From the NCBI GenBank assembly GCA_964504195.1, contig CAZDDI010000021.1:1-60567 (forward strand): a DNA stretch of 60,567 bases. Reading direction: 5' to 3'. The notes under the pieces were generated by a model that worked only from the letters and a program-made list of their open reading frames with translations, did not search any database and was not told where the DNA came from. The stretch is from CAZDDI01 sp964504195. Its GTDB lineage: Bacteria > Chloroflexota > Anaerolineae > B4-G1 > SLSP01. Position numbers and translations under genes: made by a program. Positions 1 to 7,773 of the stretch are shown in pieces (the stretch's first letter is position 1; every line of letters starts with the position of its first letter).

Positions 1-67
1 AACCTGGCTCCCTGCCTCAAATGAGATTCTCTACCGTTTTTTGAACAGACACCAAAAGCGCGTTTCG

Positions 68-95
68 TTGCTATCCATCCTCATTGTGGTATAAT
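68..95 (+). promoter_or_regulatory. Probable promoter of the mre operon
   Basis: TTGCTA (68-73), a 16-base spacer and TATAAT (90-95) lie upstream of mreB. The -10 box is preceded by TGG, which makes it an extended -10. Transcription would begin near 102, leaving a leader of about 60 bases. The call is by pattern only. Confidence 0.55.
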
Positions 96-162
96 CCTAG
101 TGAATCTAAAAAAACAGTGTCAATACAGATATTGACGCAGGACAACAAAAAAGAGGATAACC

Positions 163-1233
163 GTGATCAATCCCTTAGACGCGCTCTTAGGGCTCTTTTC
201 ACTCGACATAGGCATTGACTTAGGTACCGCCAACACATTGGTGTATGTACGCGGTAAGGGTGTGGTCATCAACGAACCTTCATGGGTTGCTATAGATAAG
301 AATCGCCGGCAAGTGCTCGCTATTGGTGCGGAAGCCAAAGAGATGGTGGGAAAAACGCCCTCGCACATCCAGGCTATTCGCCCGTTACGCGACGGCGTGA
401 TTTCAGAATTTGACATCACGCAGGCAATGCTAGAGCATTTTATCCGAAAAGCCCACCGACAAGTTTTCATTCCCTTTCCGCGCCCCCGTGTTGTGGTGGG
501 CATTCCCAGTGGTGTTACTGAAGTGGAAAAACGCGCGGTGAAAGAGGCTGCATTAGCTGCCGGTGCGCGTGAAGCTTACCTGATCGAGGAGCCAATGGCG
601 GCGGCTATCGGTGCGGGGTTGCCCGTGACCGAGGCCCAAGGCAGCATGATTGTAGATATCGGTGGCGGCACCACGGAAGTGGGCGTTTTTGCCCTGGGTG
701 GTATCGTTGTGAGTCGGAGTCTTCGCATCGCGGGCGATGAATTGGATGAGGACATTGTGCAGTATGCTCGCCAGAAGTACAACCTGGCGATCAGCGAGCG
801 CATGGGGGAGCGCATCAAAATCAACATTGGCTCGGCCTACCCGCTTCCGGAAGAGAAAACGATGGGCATGCGCGGGCGCAACCTTATTACGGGTTTGCCC
901 GAAGAGATTGAAGTGAGTAGTATCGAAGTCCGCGAGGCGCTCTCGCGTTCCATTAATATCATTGTAGACCTGGTGCGTGACACGTTAGACGAAACTCCGC
1001 CAGAGCTGGTGGCCGATTTGATGGAAACGGGCATTTGTTTGGCGGGCGGCGGTGGGCAAATCAAGGGCTTGGCCGAGCGCATCAGCGAGGAGACGCACAT
1101 CCGCGCCTGGGTGGCGCAAGATGCGCTCACCTGTGTTGCGCGCGGTGCCGGGCAGGTACTGGAACGCTTTGATGTGTTGCGGGCTACGCTTTCACCCGAA
1201 GACCGGAACCAGCCGGGGGGTTCCGCGTCGTAA
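163..1233 (+). CDS. mreB: Rod-shape-determining actin homolog MreB
   Basis: MreB polymerises under the cytoplasmic membrane and directs lateral wall synthesis. At 356 residues it has the usual family length. The actin-fold phosphate 1 motif DIGIDLGTANTLVYV starts near residue 15, phosphate 2 IVDIGGGTTEVGV near 163, EEPMAAAIGAGL near 142, and the adenosine-side motif LAGGGGQIKGL near 292. The start is GTG at 163, six bases after GAGG (153-156). It is the first gene of a four-gene cluster with mreC 28 bases downstream, the classical order. A sigma-A-like promoter lies at 68-95. Identity is certain; the only odd point is the GTG start. Confidence 0.98.
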   Translation: MINPLDALLGLFSLDIGIDLGTANTLVYVRGKGVVINEPSWVAIDKNRRQVLAIGAEAKEMVGKTPSHIQAIRPLRDGVISEFDITQAMLEHFIRKAHRQVFIPFPRPRVVVGIPSGVTEVEKRAVKEAALAAGAREAYLIEEPMAAAIGAGLPVTEAQGSMIVDIGGGTTEVGVFALGGIVVSRSLRIAGDELDEDIVQYARQKYNLAISERMGERIKINIGSAYPLPEEKTMGMRGRNLITGLPEEIEVSSIEVREALSRSINIIVDLVRDTLDETPPELVADLMETGICLAGGGGQIKGLAERISEETHIRAWVAQDALTCVARGAGQVLERFDVLRATLSPEDRNQPGGSAS

Positions 1234-1261
1234 TCTGTAACCTACTCGGAAAAGGGGCACA

Positions 1262-2143
1262 ATGACGCGGCAAGGTCGTTCCTGGCTGCCCTACGTCCTG
1301 CTGGCCCTGGCGATTCTTCTCCTCGCGCTCTCCGAAGCCGGCACGCTAGGGCCGGTGGTCAATCTAACCAGCTATATCTTCGCGCCTCTGGAGCGTGGGG
1401 TTGCGGGTTTCGTGCGTGTCGTGGGCGAGCTTTCGCAGACAGTCCGCGAGGTGCGGGAACTCCAACAACAGATAGAATCCTACCAGTCCGAAAATGCTGC
1501 GCTGCGTGTGGAAAATATCCGTTTGCAAGAGCAGTATGTCGCCGAAAATCAACAGCTCCGTCTGTTGCTCAATTTCTCCGAAGAAAACCCCACGTATGCG
1601 CTTGTCGGTGCTAACGTAGTCGAGCGTGGGTGCGAGGTTTACCCCTGTGCTGAGGTGATAGGGGTGGATAATAACCCCTATTTGCGTTATTTCATCATCA
1701 ACACCGGGAGCCGCGACGGTGTGGCTGTGGGCATGCCCGCGGTCACTGGCGGTGCGGTGTTTGCGGGGCGCGTAGCGCGGGTTAGCCGTCAACAGACTTT
1801 TGTTCAATTGGTCAACGATCCTGACAGCCAGACTGCTGCGATGTTGCAAGGTTCACGTGTTTCTGGCATTGTCGAAGGACGTCCCGATGGGTCGCTGGTA
1901 ATGACGCAAATCCTGCCGGATGAAATAGTTGAAGAGGGCGAGATTGTTATTACTTCCGGTCTGGGCGGGCTGTTACCCAAAGGGTTGGTTATTGGTCAGG
2001 TGGAGAGCGTTTCCTATCAGGAGGCATCGCTTTTTCAGGAGGCCATTATCCGCCCCGCGCTGGATTTGCGCCGCGTGGAAGTGTTGCTCATCATCACTGA
2101 CTTTCCCCGTAGTACTAGTCCCGCGCCGCTGGAGGAGCCATGA
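1262..2143 (+). CDS. mreC: Rod-shape-determining protein MreC
   Basis: MreC is a bitopic scaffold that links MreB filaments to the periplasmic or extracellular elongation enzymes, including the PBP2 encoded downstream. The 293-residue product has one N-terminal membrane segment (about residues 8-28). A coiled coil rich in E, Q and L follows (about 55-100), then the beta-rich MreC core with the family pattern 'VVERGCEVYPCAEVIGVDN' and the 'GSRDGVAVGMPAVT' loop. Two cysteines (RGCEVYPC) are unusual for the family and could form a disulfide; that is inference. The stop overlaps the mreD start by four bases, suggesting translational coupling. Confidence 0.95.
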   Translation: MTRQGRSWLPYVLLALAILLLALSEAGTLGPVVNLTSYIFAPLERGVAGFVRVVGELSQTVREVRELQQQIESYQSENAALRVENIRLQEQYVAENQQLRLLLNFSEENPTYALVGANVVERGCEVYPCAEVIGVDNNPYLRYFIINTGSRDGVAVGMPAVTGGAVFAGRVARVSRQQTFVQLVNDPDSQTAAMLQGSRVSGIVEGRPDGSLVMTQILPDEIVEEGEIVITSGLGGLLPKGLVIGQVESVSYQEASLFQEAIIRPALDLRRVEVLLIITDFPRSTSPAPLEEP

Positions 2144-2643
2144 GTCTGTACATTGCGTTACCCATTCTTATGTTGGCTGCTGTGGTGCAGAGTGCCTGGC
2201 TGGAGCGGTTGACTGTAATGGGCGGGCGTCCTGACCTGGTGTTGGTACTGGTGGTCGCCTGGGCACTCATCCGGGGGTTGGATGAGGGGGTGCTCTGGGG
2301 CTTCGTCGGGGGGCTATGTTGCGATTTGCTTTCCGGCGGCCCACTGGGCGTGTGGACAACGGCGCTCACCCTGGCCGCATTTCTCGCCGGACAGCCCTGG
2401 GTGCATACTCTCGGCCCTACCAGCATCCGTCTGGCGTTGATGGCGGTTGTGGGGACGTTGGCTGCGCATGTGGTTATCCTGGGGCTGCTGAGCCTGCGCG
2501 GCTATCCGGTATCGTTGCACTGGGCCTTGCGCACGGTTATTGGCCCGGCAGCGCTATTGAATTTTATCCTGAGTCCCTTCGCGTTCCGCTTTCTCGTCTG
2601 GTTCCACCAGCGTTCATTGCGACAAAGCAGGTTAGGGCTATGA
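2140..2643 (+). CDS. mreD: Rod-shape-determining membrane protein MreD
   Basis: This is a small polytopic membrane protein of 167 residues with about five hydrophobic segments, typical of MreD. MreD belongs to the elongasome with MreC and PBP2. MreD sequences diverge strongly, so the call rests on the hydrophobic profile, the length, the 'GRPDLVLVLVVAWAL' type motif, and the position between mreC and the transpeptidase gene. The start overlaps the mreC stop (ATGA-type overlap) and the stop overlaps the next ATG in the same way, so three consecutive genes are coupled. Confidence 0.9.
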   Translation: MSLYIALPILMLAAVVQSAWLERLTVMGGRPDLVLVLVVAWALIRGLDEGVLWGFVGGLCCDLLSGGPLGVWTTALTLAAFLAGQPWVHTLGPTSIRLALMAVVGTLAAHVVILGLLSLRGYPVSLHWALRTVIGPAALLNFILSPFAFRFLVWFHQRSLRQSRLGL

Positions 2644-4625
2644 GCTCCACAGGCTACGCGCTCCATGACTCGGTTACTGGTTCGTCACGTCCCCCGTGGA
2701 TTCGACGCACGCCTCGCTTGGCGATACTCGGCTGGGTGCTCTTGCTTGTACTCAGCGTTTACGCGATTCGGCTTTGGCAGCTGCAAATCTTGGAGCGCCG
2801 TTACTATGAAATGCTGGCCGAGCAACAGCAGTACCGGCTCGTTTCGATTTCACCGCCACGCGGGGTGATTTTTGACCGCAACGGCGAGATTCTGGTACGC
2901 AACATCCCTGCCTACAACATCACGGTCACGCCGGGCTATCTGCCAGACGATTCCGAACGCGAACGCGCCGTGCTCCAGCGACTTGGCGCTCTCATTGATG
3001 TCCCTTATGAAACGCTATTGGCAACCGTGGATTCGGTACGCTACAATCGGCCTTACGCGCCGCGCGTAGTCTTGCGCAATGCCGAGCGCGACATTGCACT
3101 GCTAGTGGCGCAAGAGAGTGGTATCACTATGCCTGGTGTGGATGTGGAGATCGTCACCCGGCGTAATTACACGTATGGTGCGCTCACCTCACAAGCGGTA
3201 GGATTTCTTGGCCCGGTGCCCCAGGAGCGGTTGGCTGATTTCGAAGCGCGCGGATATGATCCCAATGTGGATCGTATCGGCTATGCCGGGGTGGAGGCCC
3301 ATGCTGAGGAATACCTCCATGGTGAACCGGGACGGCGCTATGTACAAGAAGATGTGCTGGGTCGGCAGCTGGCAATCCTTCAGGAGCGTCCGCCGCTGGC
3401 TGGGGACAATGTGCATCTTACCCTCGATGTGGAACTGCAACAGGTGGCTGAGGATGCGTTATTTGCGCAAATGGCAAATGTCAACGCGCCACGCGGGGTC
3501 GTCATTGCACTCGATCCACGCGATGGGCAAGTGTTGGCAATGGTTAGTCTGCCCACTTACGACAATAATATGTTCGCTCGCCAAATAACTGGCGAAGAGC
3601 TTGCCGCGCTGTATGAAAACCCGCACCAACCTTTGATTAATCACGCCATTTCCGATGTGGTGCCACCCGGCTCAATCTTCAAAATTGTACCGGCGGCAGC
3701 GGCACTGCAAGAGGGCATCGTTAATCGCTTTACCACAATCAACTGTCCGGGGCGCATATTACTACCAAGTAAACTTGCGCCTGACAATCCGGCTGCGGCG
3801 CAACCTTTCGTTTGTTGGACGTACCACCAATATGGGGGGGGGCATGGGCCAGTTAATGTTGTGGACGCACTGGCGCAATCCTGTGATATTTACTTCTACC
3901 AGGTAGCCGGCGGTTGGCCGCCCACCAATTTTGTGGGTATGGGTTTGAGCAATTTGGTCAACTACTCCAGAATGTTTGGGTTGGGCGCGCGCACCGGCAT
4001 TGACATCCCTGGCGAGTATGCCGGACTGGTGCCTGATGCCCGCTGGAAACGCCTTAACTACCAGGAGACCTGGACCACCGGCGATACTTTCAACTTTGCG
4101 ATTGGGCAGGGTTTCTTGCTGGCGACGCCGATCCAAATGACCAACGCGATGGCAGCGATTGCTAATGGGGGCGCACTTTATCGCCCGCAACTGATCCATC
4201 ACATCACGGACGCCGAGGGCAATCTAGTGCGCGCTTATACGCCAGAGGTGATCGGTACATTGGACGTAGATGCCTCGGTGATTCAGATGATACGCGAGGG
4301 CTTACTAAAGGCCGTAGCCGACGGTACAGCACCCCGTGCTCAAATCGAAGGCATCAACGTCGCGGGGAAGACCGGCACCGCCGAGTATTGTGACGACATC
4401 GCCATTGCCGAGGGCTTTTGCCCTGTCCCAGCTGGGCGCACGCTTCCCACCCATGCCTGGTTCATGTCCTATGCACCCTACGAAGCCCCCGAAATTGTAG
4501 TGCTGGCGTGGGTCTACCACGGCGGAGAAGGTTCTGCTGTAGCCGCGCCTATCGCCCATGATGTACTGGATTTTTATTTCAAGCGCGCTGCTGGATTGCT
4601 GGAGCCACCCACGCCTGAACCATGA
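2640..4625 (+). CDS. mrdA: Penicillin-binding protein 2 (elongasome transpeptidase)
   Basis: This is a class B penicillin-binding protein that cross-links peptidoglycan during cell elongation. The 661-residue product has a membrane anchor (about residues 27-48), then a PBP dimerisation domain with PPRGVIFDRNGEIL. The transpeptidase domain carries all three active-site motifs: S345-IFK (SxxK), S414-C-D (SxN/D) and K577-TG. The ATG at 2640 is chosen because it overlaps the mreD stop. The reading frame stays open further upstream through mreD, but that extension is out-of-frame mreD sequence with no support. A RodA partner is not in the window. Confidence 0.96.
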   Translation: MSSTGYALHDSVTGSSRPPWIRRTPRLAILGWVLLLVLSVYAIRLWQLQILERRYYEMLAEQQQYRLVSISPPRGVIFDRNGEILVRNIPAYNITVTPGYLPDDSERERAVLQRLGALIDVPYETLLATVDSVRYNRPYAPRVVLRNAERDIALLVAQESGITMPGVDVEIVTRRNYTYGALTSQAVGFLGPVPQERLADFEARGYDPNVDRIGYAGVEAHAEEYLHGEPGRRYVQEDVLGRQLAILQERPPLAGDNVHLTLDVELQQVAEDALFAQMANVNAPRGVVIALDPRDGQVLAMVSLPTYDNNMFARQITGEELAALYENPHQPLINHAISDVVPPGSIFKIVPAAAALQEGIVNRFTTINCPGRILLPSKLAPDNPAAAQPFVCWTYHQYGGGHGPVNVVDALAQSCDIYFYQVAGGWPPTNFVGMGLSNLVNYSRMFGLGARTGIDIPGEYAGLVPDARWKRLNYQETWTTGDTFNFAIGQGFLLATPIQMTNAMAAIANGGALYRPQLIHHITDAEGNLVRAYTPEVIGTLDVDASVIQMIREGLLKAVADGTAPRAQIEGINVAGKTGTAEYCDDIAIAEGFCPVPAGRTLPTHAWFMSYAPYEAPEIVVLAWVYHGGEGSAVAAPIAHDVLDFYFKRAAGLLEPPTPEP

Positions 4626-4647
4626 AACAGAGTTTCTCACCCAGAAC

Positions 4648-4763
4648 CTCACGCCAAAGCACAAAGCCGCCAAGAAATCTCCTGGTAAGCAGTAAATCTG
4701 TTTGTTTGGTCTTCCAGATAATCCAGTGCAATCCCCCGAAAAACCTTTACGCCTGTGCGTGAG
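4648..4763. repeat. Intergenic imperfect inverted repeat
   Basis: CTCACGC (4648-4654) and GCGTGAG (4757-4763) bracket a stretch built from 'cacaaagccgccaag'-like words. It lies between mrdA and the next gene. It belongs in style with the 'caaag/cgccaag' elements at 43711 and 51171. Confidence 0.45.
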
Positions 4764-4786
4764 AAACCTTTACGGCGAAGTCAACG

Positions 4787-7708
4787 ATGAACAAAAAATT
4801 TTTACTATGGGTTGTTTTATGTGGGGCGATATGGGGCGCAGGACTGGCGCGCGCGCTTGCGCTAGAAGTTCCGGCGCGCCTTTTCTTCAGTTGGCCGGGT
4901 ACACTGGCCCTGGCATTGGCGGGTAGTCTGCTCGCTTACACTGTAGCTCACGTGAAAAAGTCTCCTGTGCATCATTGGCTCCCCTTGGCACTTCCCTTGC
5001 TCGATCTGACCAGCGGCGATTACATCCCCTGGCGTGGGCCGGCGCTACTGGCGGGCGGGCTGCTGCTCACACTGCTCTGGACGTTCCGCCACCGCATTTC
5101 ACAGCGCGCCGCTCCCTGGCTGGTGGCAGCAGCTGCGCTGAGCCTCTACCTCGTCACGCTCTCACCTTATGTGGGGCGTGCTGATACGTTCGAGTTCCAG
5201 GTGACGGCCTTGCGTTTGGGTATCGCGCATCCTACCGGCTACCCGCTCTATGTGCTCTTGGGCAAACTCTTTACGCTGCTGCCCTTCGGCACGCTGGCAT
5301 GGCAGGTCAATCTCACCGCCGCCCTCAGTTCCGCCGGGGCCATGGGCCTCGTCTACCTGCTCATCCACCGGCTTACCCAGCGCCCCGGCATCGCCGCCTT
5401 AAGCACGCTCGCGCTGGCCTGTTCCGCGGTCGTCTGGTCACAAGCCATCATCGCCGAAGTCTACGCGCTCAATCTGCTCTTCGTCGCCGGCGCGCTCTGG
5501 CTCATGTTAGACATCCTTGATGCGCGTCATATCCCCCGCACGCTCTGGCGTGCAGCTTTGCTCATGGGCGTTTCCCTTACCAACCACATCACCATGGTCA
5601 TGCTCTTCCCCGCGTTTGGGCTGGCCTGTCTGCTGCGCTGGCCCAAGGTGCGGTTGAACGATTGGGCTAAAGCTGGGGGGCTTTTTGCGTTGGGGCTGCT
5701 GCTTTACGCCTACATCCCGTTGCGCTGGCCCGCGCTCCACGATGGGCAATGGATGAGCCTGGGCGAGTTTCTGGCCTACATCACCGGACGGCAGTTTGGT
5801 GGGGCGCTGCAACTGGGACTGCTGCGCGATCCCACCCGCTACAGCATCCTTCTGCGCCTGCTGCAAACCCCCTTCGGTACAATCGGGCTGCTGCTGGCAG
5901 CGGTAGGGCTGCTCTGGCTCGTGATCCGGCGCTGGCAGATTGCACTGCTCACCCTTGCGGCCTTTCTACCCTACTGCTTTTACGGGCTGGTCTACCTGGT
6001 GCCCGATCTCGAAGTCTTTATCATCCCCGCTCACGTGCTGCTGGCTTTGTGGATCGGGACAGGCATGGTCGCGCTGACCGCGGGCCTGCACCGTCTGCGT
6101 CCGTGGGCACCGCGGCTGGCGCTCGTTATGTTCGCGTTGCTGCCCCTCAGCCTTGTGTGGCAAAACCTGCCCCAGCAAACCCTGCGCGCCGTGGGGCAAG
6201 CGGACGAAGCCTGGGGCCGGTACGCGCTGGCGCAACCCCTGGCAGAAAATGCCGCCATCCTCGCCGATAGCGAGAAATACCCACCGCTCTACTACCTGCA
6301 ACAGGCTGAGGGCTTGCGTCCTGATCTGGAGCTGGTGATGCGCTTCGATGAAGCAGGCTATTTTGAGGAATTGCACACCCGGCTCAGCGCCGGGCAGCAC
6401 GTCTATCTGGCGCGTTACTTGCCCGGTATGGATGCCTACGGGGTACAATCGGTCGGCCCGCTGGTTGAGGTCGCGCCGCCCGTTCCCCCGTCTTTCATGG
6501 GTGAATCGGTGGCAGTCTTCGGTGATGCGCTGGCGCTACTCACCCAGCGCTTGGAAGCCGACCCGGAAGGCCGCCGGATGCATCATCTGCTGCTCGACTG
6601 GCAGCCGATCCGCCCGCTCGCGCAGGATTTAAGCCTTCGCCTGCGCCTGGTAACAACAGATGGCACAATCGTGTGGAACAGCGGAGAGCAACGCCCCGTC
6701 GGCGGATACTCCACCACGCAGGCGTGGCAAGCCGGGCAGCGCATCGGCGATTACATCGCGCTGGCCTGGCCGGACTGCCTGCCCGGCGGCGATTATCGCC
6801 TGGAACTGGCCGTTGGGCCACGCTTTAGTGCCGACCTGCTTGCGCCGGACTGGGTTACATTGGCAGCGCTTACACTCCCGTGGAAAATTGCTCCTGAACC
6901 GCCGGCAACCTCGCGCATGCTCTTCGGCGACGCGCTCTGGGTGGTAGGCGACGATTTACCCGGCGAGGTGGCTGCGGAGAGCACGCTGGTCTTCACGCTT
7001 ACCGGCCTGCGTGCCGGGGAGTTACCGGCAGGCGTTCGTCCGCAGTTCTATTGGATGCCGCTAGATAATGCGCGCTGGGAACCGCCCATCCTGCCGGAAG
7101 CGCTGCCGGCCAATGCCTGGCCTGAAGATCTTCGGGTGCAACAACGCTACACCATCCTCGCCCCGTGGCTGCCGGGCCAGTATCGCCTGTGGGTGAGCTG
7201 GATCGTGTCCGGAGAGGTGCTGCCTGCGCAATGCGGTTGGCTGGCGCGGATGGATACCCAATGTGTGCTGGCCGACATCACGGTAGGGCCATCTACGGCG
7301 GGGCTGGCGAATTTCGGGGGGCAGATTCTGCTGGTGGATGCCACACTCGATGTCGCAACGCCCGCCCCCGGCGCAATGTTGCCGCTCACGCTACGCTGGC
7401 GCGCTCTGCGTACACTCACTGCGGATTACACCGTGTTCGCGCAAATCATTGGGCCAGAGGGGAAGCGCTACGCACAAGTAGATTCCTGGCCCGTGCATGG
7501 CACCCATCCCACTGGTAGTTGGCGCAGCGGGCAAGAGATCAACGATCCCTACCAGCTGTTGCTTCCGTCAGATGCGCCGCCGGGCGAATATCGCGTGATT
7601 GCAGGCTGGTATCTGCTAGGGACTATGGAACGGCTCGCCGTGCTAGATGCCAGCGGACAAGCGATGGGGGATTACTATACGGTGGGGAGATTTACCGTCG
7701 GAGAGTAA
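4787..7708 (+). CDS. DUF2723-family polytopic membrane protein with large extracytoplasmic C-terminus
   Basis: The 973-residue protein has about a dozen hydrophobic segments in its first 480 residues. These include the DUF2723 signature region 'SPYVGRADTFEFQ' and 'LGIAHPTGYPLYVLLGKLF', followed by 'WSQAIIAEVYALN'. DUF2723 proteins resemble GT-C glycosyltransferases (the eukaryotic relative TMEM260 is an O-mannosyltransferase), so a lipid-linked sugar transferase role is plausible but unproven here. The C-terminal half, from about residue 560, is soluble, tryptophan-rich and probably two beta-sandwich domains outside the cell. The ATG at 4787 has only a weak ribosome site (gcgaag). It converges on the YfhO-type gene across a perfect hairpin. 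Confidence 0.85.
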   Translation: MNKKFLLWVVLCGAIWGAGLARALALEVPARLFFSWPGTLALALAGSLLAYTVAHVKKSPVHHWLPLALPLLDLTSGDYIPWRGPALLAGGLLLTLLWTFRHRISQRAAPWLVAAAALSLYLVTLSPYVGRADTFEFQVTALRLGIAHPTGYPLYVLLGKLFTLLPFGTLAWQVNLTAALSSAGAMGLVYLLIHRLTQRPGIAALSTLALACSAVVWSQAIIAEVYALNLLFVAGALWLMLDILDARHIPRTLWRAALLMGVSLTNHITMVMLFPAFGLACLLRWPKVRLNDWAKAGGLFALGLLLYAYIPLRWPALHDGQWMSLGEFLAYITGRQFGGALQLGLLRDPTRYSILLRLLQTPFGTIGLLLAAVGLLWLVIRRWQIALLTLAAFLPYCFYGLVYLVPDLEVFIIPAHVLLALWIGTGMVALTAGLHRLRPWAPRLALVMFALLPLSLVWQNLPQQTLRAVGQADEAWGRYALAQPLAENAAILADSEKYPPLYYLQQAEGLRPDLELVMRFDEAGYFEELHTRLSAGQHVYLARYLPGMDAYGVQSVGPLVEVAPPVPPSFMGESVAVFGDALALLTQRLEADPEGRRMHHLLLDWQPIRPLAQDLSLRLRLVTTDGTIVWNSGEQRPVGGYSTTQAWQAGQRIGDYIALAWPDCLPGGDYRLELAVGPRFSADLLAPDWVTLAALTLPWKIAPEPPATSRMLFGDALWVVGDDLPGEVAAESTLVFTLTGLRAGELPAGVRPQFYWMPLDNARWEPPILPEALPANAWPEDLRVQQRYTILAPWLPGQYRLWVSWIVSGEVLPAQCGWLARMDTQCVLADITVGPSTAGLANFGGQILLVDATLDVATPAPGAMLPLTLRWRALRTLTADYTVFAQIIGPEGKRYAQVDSWPVHGTHPTGSWRSGQEINDPYQLLLPSDAPPGEYRVIAGWYLLGTMERLAVLDASGQAMGDYYTVGRFTVGE

Positions 7709-7720
7709 ACGCATTTTTAC

Positions 7721-7763
7721 CATAAAGAACACGAAGGGCTTTTGATTCTTCGTGTTCTTTATG
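7721..7763. terminator. Perfect hairpin between convergent genes
   Basis: A 16-bp perfect stem (7721-7736 with 7748-7763) has an 11-base loop. The arms are made of 'aaagaacacgaag'-type words. It sits 12 bases past the DUF2723 stop and 10 bases past the opposing stop, so it can serve both genes as a bidirectional terminator. Confidence 0.7.
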
Positions 7764-7773
7764 TGCTAAATTC

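Noticed and set aside
2316..2639. Upstream extension of the penicillin-binding protein gene
   Set aside because: The sequence is mreD read in another frame. It has no ribosome site or homology, and the ATG at 2640 overlaps the mreD stop as expected.
6540..6821. Long open frames on the opposite strand of GC-rich genes (for example inside 5500-7500, 8400-9900, 49600-50700, 52600-53850)
   Set aside because: They are side effects of high GC3 codon use in the true genes, with no ribosome sites and low-complexity Arg/Ala/Pro-rich products.
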